From assembly GCA_017308135.1 (NCBI GenBank), contig JAFKFM010000008.1, positions 930,001-994,000 on the forward strand: a DNA stretch of 64,000 nucleotides, read 5' to 3'. A program made the translations under genes and the position numbers. The notes under the pieces are model-generated. The model ran no database searches. It saw nothing but the letters and a program-made list of their open reading frames with translations, and was not told the origin of the DNA. Source of the DNA: Alphaproteobacteria bacterium (GTDB lineage: Bacteria > Pseudomonadota > Alphaproteobacteria > CACIAM-22H2). Below, piece after piece: positions 38,707 through 48,370 of the stretch. Numbering within the stretch: position 1 is the stretch's first letter; each line of letters starts with the position of its first letter.

Positions 38707-40116
38707 ATGAGCGACAAGATCGTCTGCCGTTTCGCACCGTCCCCCACCGGCTATCTGCATATCGGGGGTGCGCGGACGGCGTTGTTCAACTGGCTTTACG
38801 CCAAGCGTTTCGGCGGCACGTTCCGCCTGCGCATCGAGGATACGGACCGCGCGCGCTCCACGCCCGAAGCGACCGCCGCCATCCTCGACGGCATGAAGTG
38901 GCTCGGCCTCGATTGGGACGGCGAGGTCGTCCACCAATTCGCGCGTATGGATCGTCATGCGGAAGTCGCGAACCAATTGCTCGCCTCGGGCGGCGCCTAT
39001 CATTGCTATGCGAGCCCGCAGGAACTCGACGACATGCGCGCGGCGCAGAAAGCCGCCGGCAAGCCGATCCGCTATGACGGCCGCTGGCGCGACCGTGATC
39101 CCAAGGACGCGCCCGAAGGCGTCAAACCCGTCGTGCGCTTGAAGGCGCGCCAGGACGGCGTGACCGTGATCCGCGACCGCGTGCAAGGCGACGTGACGAT
39201 CGGCAACGATCAACTCGACGACATGATCCTGCTGCGCGCCGACGGCACGCCGACCTACATGTTGTCGGTCGTCGTCGACGATTACGACATGGGTGTGACG
39301 CATGTCATTCGCGGCGACGACCATCTGAACAACGCCGCGCGCCAGATGCAGTTGATCGAGCGTTTGGGCTGGCCCACGCCGGTCTACGCGCATATCCCGC
39401 TGATCCACGGGGCCGACGGCGCGAAGCTTTCCAAGCGCCACGGCGCGCTGGCGGTCGATGCCTATCGCGATATGGGTTATCTGCCCGAGGCGATGCGCAA
39501 CTACCTGCTGCGTCTGGGCTGGGCGCATGGCGACGAGGAAATCATTTCGACCGCCAAGGCGATCGAATGGTTCGATATCGACGCGGTCGGCCGATCGGCC
39601 TCGCGCTTCGATTTCAAGAAGCTCGACAATCTCAACGGCCATTACATGCGCGAGACCGCCGACGACGTGTTGTTCGGCCACGCCGCGCCGCTGATCGAGA
39701 AGGAAGCCGGTGTCGCGATCTCGCCCGAGGGCAAGACGCGACTGATCGCCGGCATGGGCGGACTGAAAGCGCGCGCCAAGACGCTGCTGGAACTCGCCAA
39801 GGCGGCGGTGTTCTACGTGCGCAGCCGCCCCCTCGCCCTTGACGACGGCGCAAAGAAGCTTCTCGCGGGCGATGCGAAAGCCAATCTCGCCAAGGGCCGC
39901 GACCTGTTGGCGCAGGCGGCGGATTGGAATGCCGCTTTCCTCGAAGAAACCTTCCGCAAGGCGGCGGAAGCCGAGGGTGCGAAGCTCGGCCTGCTGGCCC
40001 AGCCGCTGCGCGGCGCCTTGACCGGCCAAGCCACGTCGCCGCCGATTTTCGAAGTCATGGCCATTCTGGGCAAGGACGAGACGCTCGGCCGGATCGACGA
40101 CGCTTTAGCGGCATAG
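38707..40116 (+). CDS. gltX: Glutamyl-tRNA synthetase
   Basis: Charges tRNA-Glu (and perhaps tRNA-Gln, as Alphaproteobacteria use GatCAB). The 469-residue class I enzyme has the HIGH region [20 protein letters not shown] at residues 9-28 and the KMSKS-equivalent KLSKRHGAL at about 240. Full length. Alphaproteobacteria commonly have two gltX genes, so this is one of possibly two. gltA follows on the same strand after 204 bases. Confidence 0.96.
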   Translation: MSDKIVCRFAPSPTGYLHIGGARTALFNWLYAKRFGGTFRLRIEDTDRARSTPEATAAILDGMKWLGLDWDGEVVHQFARMDRHAEVANQLLASGGAYHCYASPQELDDMRAAQKAAGKPIRYDGRWRDRDPKDAPEGVKPVVRLKARQDGVTVIRDRVQGDVTIGNDQLDDMILLRADGTPTYMLSVVVDDYDMGVTHVIRGDDHLNNAARQMQLIERLGWPTPVYAHIPLIHGADGAKLSKRHGALAVDAYRDMGYLPEAMRNYLLRLGWAHGDEEIISTAKAIEWFDIDAVGRSASRFDFKKLDNLNGHYMRETADDVLFGHAAPLIEKEAGVAISPEGKTRLIAGMGGLKARAKTLLELAKAAVFYVRSRPLALDDGAKKLLAGDAKANLAKGRDLLAQAADWNAAFLEETFRKAAEAEGAKLGLLAQPLRGALTGQATSPPIFEVMAILGKDETLGRIDDALAA

Positions 40117-40167
40117 CCGCCCGGCGATTACGGCAGGGCCCAGGGCTGAGATATCATCACCCTGCCC

Positions 40168-40196
40168 TTGCCAAAATCCGGCGGCTGGGCTCCAAT
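40168..40196 (+). promoter_or_regulatory. Predicted gltA promoter
   Basis: TTGCCA (40168-40173), 17 bases, TCCAAT (40191-40196; 4 of 6). Predicts a 5' leader of about 118 bases before the gltA ATG. Confidence 0.4.
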
Positions 40197-40208
40197 GCCG
40201 CAACTGCG

Positions 40209-40320
40209 AAATGCCGAGGCCCGTCCGGGCCTAAACGGGGGCCCATCCAGGCCCCATACCCATGCTTCATACGAGGAGCGAAGTCCGCGCTCCGCACTCC
40301 AGCAAATCGAGGGGAACCGC
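40209..40320 (+). other. Hairpin-rich leader of gltA
   Basis: Three successive perfect 6-bp hairpins precede the Shine-Dalgarno sequence GAGGGG: AGGCCC/GGGCCT (4-base loop, about 40219-40234), GGGGCC/GGCCCC (about 40239-40256), and GGAGCG/CGCTCC (7-base loop, about 40275-40293). No known riboswitch is recognised. Confidence 0.4.
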
Positions 40321-41616
40321 ATGTCGAAATCCGTGACCTTGACCGACAAAGCCACCGGGAAAGACTACAATTTCCCCGTCCTGTCGGGCAGCGTGGGCCC
40401 CGACGTCATCGACGTGCGCAAGCTCTACACGGACACCGGCTTCTTCACCTACGACCCGGGCTACACCTCGACCGGCGCTTGCAAGTCGGCGATCACCTAT
40501 ATCGACGGCGACCAGGGCATTCTTCTGCATCGCGGCTACGCGATCGAAGACCTCGCCGAGAAGAGCGACTTCATGGAAGTCGCCTATCTGATCCTGAAGG
40601 GCGAGTTGCCCAACGCCGATCAGAAGAAGCAGTTCGACCGCGACATCACGCTGCACACGATGTTGCACGAGCAGATCAACCGCTTCTTCTCCGGCTTCCG
40701 CCGCGACGCGCACCCGATGGCGGTGATGTGCGGCGTGGTCGGCGCGCTCTCGGCCTTCTATCACGACAGCCTGGACATCGCGGATCCGCACCAGCGGATG
40801 ATCGCGTCGTACCGCCTGATCGCGAAGATGCCGACCATCGCGGCGATGGCCTACAAATATTCGATCGGCCAGCCGTTCATGTACCCGCAGAACAACCTGC
40901 CCTACGCCGACAACTTCCTGCAGATGACCTTCGGCGTGCCGTGCGAGCCCTATAAGGTCAATCCCGTCCTCGCCAAGGCGATGGACCGCATCTTCATCCT
41001 GCACGCCGACCACGAGCAGAACGCGTCGACATCGACCGTGCGTCTGTCGGGTTCGTCGGGCGCCAATCCGTTCGCCTGCATCGCGGCGGGCATCGCCACG
41101 TTGTGGGGCCCGGCGCATGGCGGTGCGAACGAAGCCGTGCTGAAGATGCTGGCGGAGATCGGCCACAAGGACCGCATCCCCGAATTCATCAAGCGCGTGA
41201 AGGATAAGAACGAAGGCGTGCGCCTGATGGGCTTCGGGCACCGCGTCTACAAGAACTACGATCCGCGCGCCAAGGTGATGGCCAAGACCTGCCAGGAAGT
41301 GCTGGGCGAGCTCGGCATCAAGAACGATCCGCTGCTCGACATCGCTGTCGAACTGGAGCGTATCGCGTTGCAGGACGAGTATTTCGTCTCGAAGAAGCTG
41401 TACCCGAACGTCGATTTCTATTCGGGCATCATCCTGAAGGCGATGGGCTTCCCCACCGCCATGTTCACGGCGCTGTTCGCGCTCGCCCGTACCGTGGGCT
41501 GGATCGCCCAGTGGAACGAGATGATCGAGGACCCGGAACAGAAGATCGGCCGTCCGCGCCAGCTCTATACCGGCCCGGCGCACCGCCCCTTCGTCCCGCT
41601 CGACAAACGCGCCTAA
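40321..41616 (+). CDS. gltA: Citrate synthase (type II, hexameric)
   Basis: Condenses acetyl-CoA and oxaloacetate at the entry of the citric acid cycle. The 431-residue protein has the catalytic triad: His in [11 protein letters not shown], His in [14 protein letters not shown] and Asp in NVDFYSGI; the length and N-terminal extension match the Gram-negative NADH-sensitive class. ATG 40321 is preceded by GAGGGG. An intrinsic terminator follows 15 bases after the stop. Confidence 0.98.
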   Translation: MSKSVTLTDKATGKDYNFPVLSGSVGPDVIDVRKLYTDTGFFTYDPGYTSTGACKSAITYIDGDQGILLHRGYAIEDLAEKSDFMEVAYLILKGELPNADQKKQFDRDITLHTMLHEQINRFFSGFRRDAHPMAVMCGVVGALSAFYHDSLDIADPHQRMIASYRLIAKMPTIAAMAYKYSIGQPFMYPQNNLPYADNFLQMTFGVPCEPYKVNPVLAKAMDRIFILHADHEQNASTSTVRLSGSSGANPFACIAAGIATLWGPAHGGANEAVLKMLAEIGHKDRIPEFIKRVKDKNEGVRLMGFGHRVYKNYDPRAKVMAKTCQEVLGELGIKNDPLLDIAVELERIALQDEYFVSKKLYPNVDFYSGIILKAMGFPTAMFTALFALARTVGWIAQWNEMIEDPEQKIGRPRQLYTGPAHRPFVPLDKRA

Positions 41617-41630
41617 CCGAGCTACGAACA

Positions 41631-41664
41631 CCCCGAGCCCGCGAACAACGCGGGCCGGGGTTTT
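41631..41664 (+). terminator. Rho-independent terminator of gltA
   Basis: CCCCGAGCCCGCG and CGCGGGCCGGGG arms (one bulged base) around AACAA, followed by TTTT. Sits 15 bases after the gltA stop and just before the ribosome site of the next small gene. Confidence 0.82.
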
Positions 41665-41681
41665 CCCCCGGGAGGAATGCC

Positions 41682-41873
41682 GTGCTGAACGCCAAACGCC
41701 AGGAACGCGTCGAATTCGTGCCCGCCGCCCGTCTCGGGTCGATGCTGGGCCGCCGCCGTTTGCCCCCCGCCGCCAACGACAACCAGCCCGGTTTGGCGCG
41801 TATCGCGCGTTGGGCCGGCTTCGCGATGTTCTTGATCGCGTTCGGCGTTTTCGCCCTCAAAGCGGGCGTCTGA
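41682..41873 (+). CDS. Small single-pass membrane protein, unknown function
   Basis: A 63-residue protein starting at GTG 41682, chosen because GGGAGGAA lies 4-12 bases upstream and no ATG fits. Residues 1-40 are basic (VEFVPAARLGSMLGRRRLPPAANDNQ); residues about 44-60 form one TM helix (WAGFAMFLIAFGVFAL) with a short LKAGV end, so the N-terminus should be cytoplasmic. No family recognised. It lies right after the gltA terminator, so it needs its own promoter or read-through. Confidence 0.6.
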   Translation: MLNAKRQERVEFVPAARLGSMLGRRRLPPAANDNQPGLARIARWAGFAMFLIAFGVFALKAGV

Positions 41874-41883
41874 GACCGGCTTT

Positions 41884-41908
41884 GGCCGGCCCCCGCTTGG
41901 GGGACCGG
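41884..41908. terminator. Hairpin between the small membrane protein and gloA
   Basis: CCGGCCCCC and GGGGG-A-CCGG arms with a GCTT loop (one bulged base) lie between two convergent genes. No clear T-run, so a bidirectional transcript end is likely but unproven. Confidence 0.5.
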
Positions 41909-41919
41909 CGCCGGTTTCC

Positions 41920-42309
41920 TTACTTCTCGATCAATTCGATCTTGTAGCCATCCGGATCCTCGATGAAGGCGATCACGGTCGTGCCGTGCTTCATCGGCCC
42001 CGGCGGACGGGTGATTTTCACGCCCGATTCGCCCAGCTTTTTGCACACGCCGTAGATATCCTTCACGCCCAGCGCCAAATGGCCGAAACCGTCGCCCAGA
42101 TTATAGGGCGCGTGGTCCCAATTATGGGTGAGCTCGATCACCGTGTTCGTCGCTTCGTCGCCGTAGCCGACGAAGGCGAGCGTGAATTTGCCGTCGGGAT
42201 AGTCGCTTTTGCGCAGCAATTTCATGCCGAGCTTGTCGCAATAGAAGGCGATCGACTTGTCCAAGTCGAACACGCGTATCATCGTATGCAGCATCCGGAA
42301 TTCGGTCAT
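41920..42309 (-). CDS. gloA: Lactoylglutathione lyase (glyoxalase I)
   Basis: Detoxifies methylglyoxal by isomerising its glutathione hemithioacetal. The 129-residue VOC-fold protein has the four metal ligands in place: His (MLHTMIRV), Glu (NTVIELTHNW), His (GFGHLALGV) and Glu (GYKIELIEK). Length fits the Ni2+-dependent E. coli type. Monocistronic, divergent from the Gfo/Idh gene. Confidence 0.95.
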   Translation of the reverse strand: MTEFRMLHTMIRVFDLDKSIAFYCDKLGMKLLRKSDYPDGKFTLAFVGYGDEATNTVIELTHNWDHAPYNLGDGFGHLALGVKDIYGVCKKLGESGVKITRPPGPMKHGTTVIAFIEDPDGYKIELIEK

Positions 42310-42392
42310 CGCGTCGGGCTCCCCTAAGAGGGCGGCAGAATGGCGCGTCGCGGGGCTTTGCGCCAGCCCCCGAAACGCTGTAGGACGGCGCC

Positions 42393-43361
42393 ATGGACAA
42401 AGTCAGGACCGCCGTGATCGGCACCGGCCATTTCGGCCGTTACCACGCCGACAAATACGCCAAGTCGCCGCTCTCGCAATTCGTCGGAATCGTCGACGCC
42501 GATGCCGGGACGCGCGATACGGTCGCCGGCAAATACGGTGTGGCCGCCTTCGCCGATCATCGTGAATTGATCGGCAAAGTCGACGCGGTGTCGGTCGTCG
42601 TGCCGACCGTGCTGCATCACGACGTGGCGCGCGACCTGATCGACGCGGGCATCCATGTGCTGATCGAAAAGCCGATCGCCGAGACGGTCGAACAAGGCGC
42701 CGCCCTGGTGACGTTGGCCGACCGGCGCAATGTGGTGCTGCAGGTCGGGCATCTCCAGCGCTTCCTGCTGCAGCGCTTGGAAACCGCCACGTTCGTCGGC
42801 ACGCCGCTCTATATCGAAAGCGTGCGCATCCACCCGTTCAAGCCGCGCGCGCTCGACGTGTCGGTCGTTCTCGATCTGATGATCCACGATATCGACCTCG
42901 TCCTCGCCTTCGCGAATTCGCCCGTCGAATCGATCCACGCCATCGGCACGCCGGTCGTGACCGAGGAGGAGGATATCGCGAATGTGCGCCTGGGATTCGC
43001 GTCGGGATGTGTGGCCAACATCACCGCGAGCCGCGTGAGCCGGACGACCGAACGGCGCATGCGCCTCTTCGGCCGCGAATCCTATGTCAGCATCGATCTG
43101 CAAAACCGGCGCTTCGCCGCTATTCGCCGGGGCGACGGCGAGCCTTGGGCGCCCGGACTGCCGCCGGTCGAGCGCATCGAGCGGGAATACGCCGACGGCG
43201 ACGATCTGGCCGCCGAGATCGACAATTTCCTGGGCGCCGTGCAAGGCAAGCACAAGCCGCTGGTCGATGGGCGCGCCGGGCTTCAGGCGCTGGACGTCGC
43301 GCTGAAAATCGAGGAAGCGACGCGCGCGCATCGCGAACGCATCCTCAAGATCTACGGCTGA
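42393..43361 (+). CDS. Gfo/Idh/MocA family oxidoreductase; possible UDP-GlcNAc dehydrogenase GnnA
   Basis: A 322-residue NAD(P)-dependent oxidoreductase. The Rossmann motif VIGTGHFGRYH is at residues 8-18 and the family's EKPIAE at about 92-97; VVLDLMIHDIDLVLAF carries the catalytic-region His-Asp. Its 3' end overlaps lpxB by 17 bases, and relatives in a comparable place include GnnA, which oxidises the 3-position of UDP-GlcNAc so that lipid A carries a diamino sugar. The partner aminotransferase GnnB is not in this window, so GnnA is a hypothesis. The enzyme class is firm. Confidence 0.85.
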   Translation: MDKVRTAVIGTGHFGRYHADKYAKSPLSQFVGIVDADAGTRDTVAGKYGVAAFADHRELIGKVDAVSVVVPTVLHHDVARDLIDAGIHVLIEKPIAETVEQGAALVTLADRRNVVLQVGHLQRFLLQRLETATFVGTPLYIESVRIHPFKPRALDVSVVLDLMIHDIDLVLAFANSPVESIHAIGTPVVTEEEDIANVRLGFASGCVANITASRVSRTTERRMRLFGRESYVSIDLQNRRFAAIRRGDGEPWAPGLPPVERIEREYADGDDLAAEIDNFLGAVQGKHKPLVDGRAGLQALDVALKIEEATRAHRERILKIYG

Positions 43362-44511
43362 GAAGCTCCAGCACGGCCGACGCCGCGCGATCCGACGGAT
43401 AGACCCCCTTTCGGATTTCGCCTTCGCCGAGCTTCGCGCACACCGCGTCGAATTCGCCGCGCATCGCCGCCGCGTAAGTCTTGTCGTCGACGAGACGCGC
43501 GAGATCGGCGGCCAGCGTTTCGGGCGTGCACGCCTCCTGCAAACGCTCGGGCAGTATCTCGCGCCCCGCGATCAAATTCGGCGGCGTGACATGCGTCACC
43601 TTGATCAGGCGCCGCGCGAGGAATGCGGATAGCGCATTGACCTTGTGCCCGACCGCGACCGGCAATCGCGCGACCGCGAGTTCCAAGACCGATGTGCCCG
43701 AAATGCTGAGGGCCGCGTCGGCCGCCGCCATCGCCGCGCGCTTGTCGTCGGGCGAATTCACGCGCACCACGCGGCCAGGCAGCGTCTTGGCGAATTCGAT
43801 CGACAGCGCGTCGGTGTTGGCGACATAAGGCAACAGGAACACCGGCGCTTTGCGGCCAGCTGCGAACAAGCGCAGCGCGTCGCCGAAGATCGGCGCCATG
43901 CGGTTGAACACGCCGCGCCGGCTGCCGGGCAAAACCTCGATCACCAGATCGTCGGGCGCGATGCCACGCGCCGCGCGGAAGGCGTCGCGCGCGCCCGGTA
44001 CCGGCAAGGCTTCGATCGACGGATGGCCGACATAGATCGCCTTCAAGCCCAGCGTGGCGAAGAAATCCGGCTCGAACGGAAACAGCGCCAGGATCGCGTC
44101 GACGCGGCGCTTGAGTTTTTTCGCGCGCCCCGGACGCCATGCCCAAAGCTGCGGCGCCACGTATTGGACGATCGCGACGCCCGTATCGCGCACGCGATCG
44201 GCGACGCGCAAGCCGAAGCTGGGCGCGTCGATCAGCACGACGACATCGGGCTTGACCGCGCGGATCGCATTGGCCGTGCGCTTCAGCCGGTCGAGAATGA
44301 CCGGAAGTTTCGGCAGCACTTCGACGAAGCCCATCACCGACAGATCGCCGATCGGGAACAGCGTTTCCAGACCTTCGGCCGCCATGCGCTCGCCGCCGAT
44401 TCCGGCGAAACGCAACGACGGATCTTGCTTGCGCAAACTCGCCATCAGCTTGGCGCCGAGATTGTCGCCCGACGGTTCGGCCGCGACGAGGAAGACCAGC
44501 TTGCCGGTCAT
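43345..44511 (-). CDS. lpxB: Lipid-A-disaccharide synthase
   Basis: A glycosyltransferase joining UDP-diacylglucosamine and lipid X into the lipid A disaccharide. The 388-residue GT19 protein has VAAEPSGDNLGAKLM at the N-terminus, YVAPQLWAWRPGRAKKL, LPGSRRGVFNRM and AALSISGTSVLELA. Its ATG overlaps lpxI (ATGA). It ends the minus-strand supercluster and overlaps the convergent oxidoreductase by 17 bases. Confidence 0.97.
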   Translation of the reverse strand: MTGKLVFLVAAEPSGDNLGAKLMASLRKQDPSLRFAGIGGERMAAEGLETLFPIGDLSVMGFVEVLPKLPVILDRLKRTANAIRAVKPDVVVLIDAPSFGLRVADRVRDTGVAIVQYVAPQLWAWRPGRAKKLKRRVDAILALFPFEPDFFATLGLKAIYVGHPSIEALPVPGARDAFRAARGIAPDDLVIEVLPGSRRGVFNRMAPIFGDALRLFAAGRKAPVFLLPYVANTDALSIEFAKTLPGRVVRVNSPDDKRAAMAAADAALSISGTSVLELAVARLPVAVGHKVNALSAFLARRLIKVTHVTPPNLIAGREILPERLQEACTPETLAADLARLVDDKTYAAAMRGEFDAVCAKLGEGEIRKGVYPSDRAASAVLELLSRRS

Positions 44512-45296
44512 GGCGCCACGCCATAGACGAAGATGCCGGCCGCGTCGGCCGCTTGCGCCATCGCGTCGCGATCCATGACGATCGCCGCCCCCGCCTCCAC
44601 CGCAATGCCGCGCAAGCCCGCGCGCTTGGCCTGATCGATCGTGTCGAGCCCGATCGTCGGCAGATCGACGCGCCGGTCCTGTCCCGGCATCGCCGCCTTC
44701 ACCAGAATGCCGCCCGGCAAGGGCGCGTTGCGGATCAGCGCCGTCGTGCCGCCGCGCCCTTCCTTGGCGCGCACTTCGCCGTCGCGCACCAGCACGGCTT
44801 GGCCGCGTTCGGTCCGGCCCAAGGCCTTGGCGGCGGCGAAGCCCGCATCGATATCCGCGCGCTCCTTGTCCGTCGGTGATTCCTTTCCGTAAGCGCCGGC
44901 CGTCGCGAGAAGATCGGGCCGCAATTCCGGCACCCCCATGACCGTGAAGCCCGCGCGCTCGACTTCGGCGAGGACCCGCGCAAGCAGCGATGCGTCCCCG
45001 CCCCACACGGGCAGCAGGCGCAGCAGCACGCGAAAGCCCGTCCAGTCGAGCCGGAGCCCCGCGAAAGACGGGCGCAAGAACAAGCCGGCCATGCCGACAT
45101 GCGTGCAGCCCGCTTGGCGCAACGCGGCGAAAATCGCACCCGCTTTGCCGACGGGCAAAATCACATCGGCGAGTTTGGGATCGACCGAGCCTTCGAGGCC
45201 GAGCACGAACATGTCGGGCCGCGCTTCGCGCAGCAACTCGGGCAGTCTTCCCCCGCTGGCGATCAGACCGATCTTCAACGGAGAGGCCGGGATCAT
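44508..45296 (-). CDS. lpxI: UDP-2,3-diacylglucosamine pyrophosphatase LpxI
   Basis: Hydrolyses UDP-2,3-diacylglucosamine to lipid X, the alphaproteobacterial alternative to LpxH. The 262-residue protein starts with KIGLIASGGRLPELLREAR, has FLRPSFAGLRLDW, GKESPTDKERADI, GTTALIRNAPL and the C-terminal LPTIGLDTIDQAK with the metal-site Asp. No LpxH is seen in the window. Starts 7 bases after lpxA's stop. Confidence 0.95.
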   Translation of the reverse strand: MIPASPLKIGLIASGGRLPELLREARPDMFVLGLEGSVDPKLADVILPVGKAGAIFAALRQAGCTHVGMAGLFLRPSFAGLRLDWTGFRVLLRLLPVWGGDASLLARVLAEVERAGFTVMGVPELRPDLLATAGAYGKESPTDKERADIDAGFAAAKALGRTERGQAVLVRDGEVRAKEGRGGTTALIRNAPLPGGILVKAAMPGQDRRVDLPTIGLDTIDQAKRAGLRGIAVEAGAAIVMDRDAMAQAADAAGIFVYGVAP

Positions 45297-45303
45297 CGGC
45301 GGC

Positions 45304-46125
45304 TCACGCCGCCCCGTCGGCCTTGGGCAGGCACAGCGAACGGTTGTTGGCGGTGCGGATGAACTCGACGATATCCATCACCGGCGCCACATGCGCGTGC
45401 AGCTTGGTCGCGTCGTCCAGCCGTTCGGCCAACGTGCCTTCCTGCGCGAACAGCAGGCGATAGGCGGTGCGCAGATCATGGATCTGGTCACGGCTGAAAC
45501 CGCGGCGCTTCAAGCCGACGATGTTGAGGCCTTGAAGGCGCGCGCGATCGCCGGTGACCATGCCGTAGGGGATCACGTCGCCCTCGACGCCGGTCATGCC
45601 GCCGATCATCGCGTATTTGCCGATGCGCACGAATTGGTGCACGGCCGAGTTGCCGCCGACGATCGCGTACTCGCCGACTTCGACATGGCCGCCGAGCGTG
45701 GCGTTGTTGACCAGCACGACGCCGTCGTTGACGCGGCAATCATGCGCGACATGGGCGCCGACCATGATCAGGCAATTGGCGCCCACCGTCGTCAGCGACG
45801 TGCCGCCCGCCGTGCCGGGATGCATCGTCGCGTGTTCGCGGATGATCGTGTCGGCACCGACCGTCAGGCGTGTGGGTTCGCCCTTGTATTTGCGGTCCTG
45901 CGGCGGCTGTCCCACCGCGGCGAAAGGATGGATGACGACGCGCGCGCCGATATCGGTATGGCCGGCGACGACGGCATGGCTGATGAGTTCGACGCCCGCG
46001 CCTAGCTTCACGTTGGGGCCGACGATGCAATAAGGTCCGATCTTGACTCCAGCCCCCAGCTCGGCGCCCGGTTCGACGATCGCCGTCGGGTGGATCGACG
46101 TCACGGTCTGAGACGTATCGTCCAT
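45304..46125 (-). CDS. lpxA: UDP-N-acetylglucosamine acyltransferase
   Basis: First step of lipid A synthesis: transfers a 3-hydroxyacyl chain from ACP to the sugar 3-position. The 273-residue left-handed beta helix has hexapeptide repeats from IHPTAIVEPGAELGAG on, the catalytic-His region NCLIMVGAHVAHDCRV, HQFVRIGKYAMIGGMTGV and a C-terminal helical tail. ATG 46125 shares one base with the fabZ stop. If the neighbouring oxidoreductase is GnnA, the substrate may be the 3-amino sugar nucleotide. Confidence 0.97.
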   Translation of the reverse strand: MDDTSQTVTSIHPTAIVEPGAELGAGVKIGPYCIVGPNVKLGAGVELISHAVVAGHTDIGARVVIHPFAAVGQPPQDRKYKGEPTRLTVGADTIIREHATMHPGTAGGTSLTTVGANCLIMVGAHVAHDCRVNDGVVLVNNATLGGHVEVGEYAIVGGNSAVHQFVRIGKYAMIGGMTGVEGDVIPYGMVTGDRARLQGLNIVGLKRRGFSRDQIHDLRTAYRLLFAQEGTLAERLDDATKLHAHVAPVMDIVEFIRTANNRSLCLPKADGAA

Positions 46126-46601
46126 CACCGGTCCCGGATCATCGCCGAGAACGTCGCTTCCGCGACGCGCTGGCCGTCGACGGTCGCGACACCCTGGAAA
46201 CGCCACACCATGCCGCGCGAGCGGTCCTTGGTGACCAGAATGCGCAGCTGATCGCCGGGGCCGACGGGCTTGCGGAAGCGCGCCTCGTCGATCCCCATGA
46301 AATAGACGAGTTTGCCTTCCGCACTCGGCCCCAGCGTATGCACGACCAGCACGCCGGCGGTCTGCGCCATCGCTTCGACGATCAGCACGCCGGGCATCAC
46401 CGGATGGCCGGGGAAATGGCCCTGAAAGAAATACTCGTTGATCGTGACGTTCTTGACGCCGACCGCGCTCTCGTCCGACTTCACCTCGACGACCTTGTCG
46501 ATCATCAGGAACGGATAGCGATGCGGGATCATATCGACGATGCGGTCGATCTCGATCGTCTCGCCGATGGGCGCGGTTTGCGGCGGGGTTTGGTCGTTCA
46601 T
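46125..46601 (-). CDS. fabZ: 3-hydroxyacyl-ACP dehydratase
   Basis: Dehydrates 3-hydroxyacyl-ACP in fatty acid elongation and so competes with LpxA and LpxD for the same acyl chains. The 158-residue hot-dog protein has [35 protein letters not shown] (active His and Glu) and [14 protein letters not shown]. Start 46601 is set by the ATGA overlap with lpxD; the frame is open to 46679. Confidence 0.97.
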   Translation of the reverse strand: MNDQTPPQTAPIGETIEIDRIVDMIPHRYPFLMIDKVVEVKSDESAVGVKNVTINEYFFQGHFPGHPVMPGVLIVEAMAQTAGVLVVHTLGPSAEGKLVYFMGIDEARFRKPVGPGDQLRILVTKDRSRGMVWRFQGVATVDGQRVAEATFSAMIRDR

Positions 46602-47647
46602 TCTTCTCTTCCGTCTTCGCTTGCGTCGCCGGTCTCGCGTTTGACGAGCTGGCGCAACTTGGCGGCTTGGCGGCGCCACTCGCCGATCGGAACCGCCGGC
46701 GATCCGCCGACGGCGCCGCCGGCCGGCACGTTACGCGACACGCCCGCCTGCGCGGCGACGCGCGCCCCGTCGCCGATCTTGAGATGGCCCGCGATGCCCC
46801 CTTGCCCGCCGACCATCACCTGATCGCCCAGCTCGGTCGAGCCGGAAATGCCGACTTGCGACACGATCACGCTGGCCTTGCCGATCTTCACGTTGTGCCC
46901 GATCTGGACCAGGTTGTCTATCCAGGTACCTGGTCCGATCACGGTGTCGGAAGCGCTGCCGCGATCGATGCAGGTATTGGCGCCGATCTCGCACTTGTCG
47001 CCAATGCGCACGATGCCGAGCTGCGGCACCTTCACGAAACCCGTCGGCTCGATCGCGAAACCGAACCCGTCCTGCCCGATGCGGCAGCCCGGATAGATCG
47101 CGACCTGGCGGCCGATCACCGCATGGCTGATCGACGCGTTGGCGCCGACGCTCGAACCGTCGCCCAACTCGACCGCTTCGCCGATCGTCGCGTTGGGCCC
47201 GATCGCGCAGCCCGCGCCGATCTTGGCGCCCGCCAGGATCACGGCATTGGGCCCGACGCTCGTGCCGTCGCCCAATGTCGCGGTCGGATCGACGAACGCC
47301 GTCGGATGGATGCCGGCGGCGGCGACGGGCTTGGGATGGAACGCGGCCGCGACGCGCGCATAAGCGGCGTAAGCCGTGCGCGTGGTCAGCGCCAAAGCCG
47401 ACGCCGGCGCGCGCGCGGCAAGGGCGGGATGTAGCAGCACGGCACCCGCATTGGTCGCGGCGAGATCGGCGAGATAGCGCTTGTTGTCGAGGAACGAAAC
47501 ATGCGCCGGACCGGCGTCGGAAAGCGACGCCACGCCGTCGAACTCGCGCGCGAGATCGGCACCCGCCGGCGCCGCGGCGCCGGATATCTCGATCAAGCGC
47601 CCGAGAGAAAGGCGCCCCGCCCAAGGATGGAAGCGCCTATCGGCCAT
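46598..47647 (-). CDS. lpxD: UDP-3-O-acylglucosamine N-acyltransferase
   Basis: Third step of lipid A synthesis: N-acylation at the 2-position. The 349-residue protein has an N-terminal uridine-binding domain ([13 protein letters not shown]) then a long hexapeptide left-handed helix ([16 protein letters not shown]), [54 protein letters not shown] with the catalytic His. Upstream ompH ends 42 bases away. Confidence 0.97.
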   Translation of the reverse strand: MADRRFHPWAGRLSLGRLIEISGAAAPAGADLAREFDGVASLSDAGPAHVSFLDNKRYLADLAATNAGAVLLHPALAARAPASALALTTRTAYAAYARVAAAFHPKPVAAAGIHPTAFVDPTATLGDGTSVGPNAVILAGAKIGAGCAIGPNATIGEAVELGDGSSVGANASISHAVIGRQVAIYPGCRIGQDGFGFAIEPTGFVKVPQLGIVRIGDKCEIGANTCIDRGSASDTVIGPGTWIDNLVQIGHNVKIGKASVIVSQVGISGSTELGDQVMVGGQGGIAGHLKIGDGARVAAQAGVSRNVPAGGAVGGSPAVPIGEWRRQAAKLRQLVKRETGDASEDGREE

Positions 47648-47689
47648 GATCGTCGCGGACGCGGGCGTGCCCCGGGGGCGGCGGCCGCG

Positions 47690-48352
47690 TCAGTTACCCA
47701 TCGAGGCGGTCGGGATGCGGCGGTTCAAGCGCCGCGCGACTTCGCCCGACACGTCGAGCGCCGAGCGCGCGACGAAGATGAACGTGTTCGGCAGGACGAT
47801 TTGATATTCCTGCTCGTTCATCACTTCGATGACCGATTCCGTCAGCGCCTGCTGAACCTTGCCGGCGGCGTCGGAATAGGATTGCTCGAGATTGCGCCGG
47901 CGCGTCTGGATCTGCTGCTGGGCGTTGGCGACGCGATCCTCGAACTGGCGGCGGCGCTGGTTGAACGCGTCCTGCGACAGCACGTTGCGCTGGCCGGTGA
48001 GTTCCTCCTCGGCCTTGCGCAACTCGCCTTCCTGGCGCTGGGCGTCGTTCTGCAACGCCGTGCGCTGACGCTCGGCCTGCGAATTCAGGTTCTGCATCGC
48101 GGTCGACGCGCGCATCACGGCGTCGACGTCGAAGAACACGATCTGCGTGCCCTTGGGCGGCAATTCAGTCGACAAAGCCGGCGCGGCGGCGCCACCGGCG
48201 GCGGGTGCGGCCGGCGCCTGGCGCGGCTGGGCCGGTGCGGGGCGCTGCTGTTGCTGCTGCTGCGCAGCGGCGGGTGCGGCGGCCAATGCCAAGGCCAAGC
48301 CAGCCATGGCGGCGAGTTGCGCGGCGCGCGCGCGGAAAGCGATCGTCGACAT
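47690..48352 (-). CDS. OmpH/Skp family periplasmic chaperone
   Basis: A 220-residue periplasmic protein that binds unfolded outer-membrane proteins. A signal peptide (about 1-30, AAAPAAAQ) is followed by a Gln-run (six Gln) and a Pro/Ala linker, then the OmpH core: IVFFDVDAVMRASTAMQNLNSQ and long coiled-coil helices (about 95-170) before LPNTFIFVARSALDVSGEV. The Ala/Gln linker is longer than in E. coli Skp. Positioned between bamA and lpxD, the standard place. Confidence 0.9.
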   Translation of the reverse strand: MSTIAFRARAAQLAAMAGLALALAAAPAAAQQQQQQRPAPAQPRQAPAAPAAGGAAAPALSTELPPKGTQIVFFDVDAVMRASTAMQNLNSQAERQRTALQNDAQRQEGELRKAEEELTGQRNVLSQDAFNQRRRQFEDRVANAQQQIQTRRRNLEQSYSDAAGKVQQALTESVIEVMNEQEYQIVLPNTFIFVARSALDVSGEVARRLNRRIPTASMGN

Positions 48353-48370
48353 CGGTATCCTCTTGGGTGA

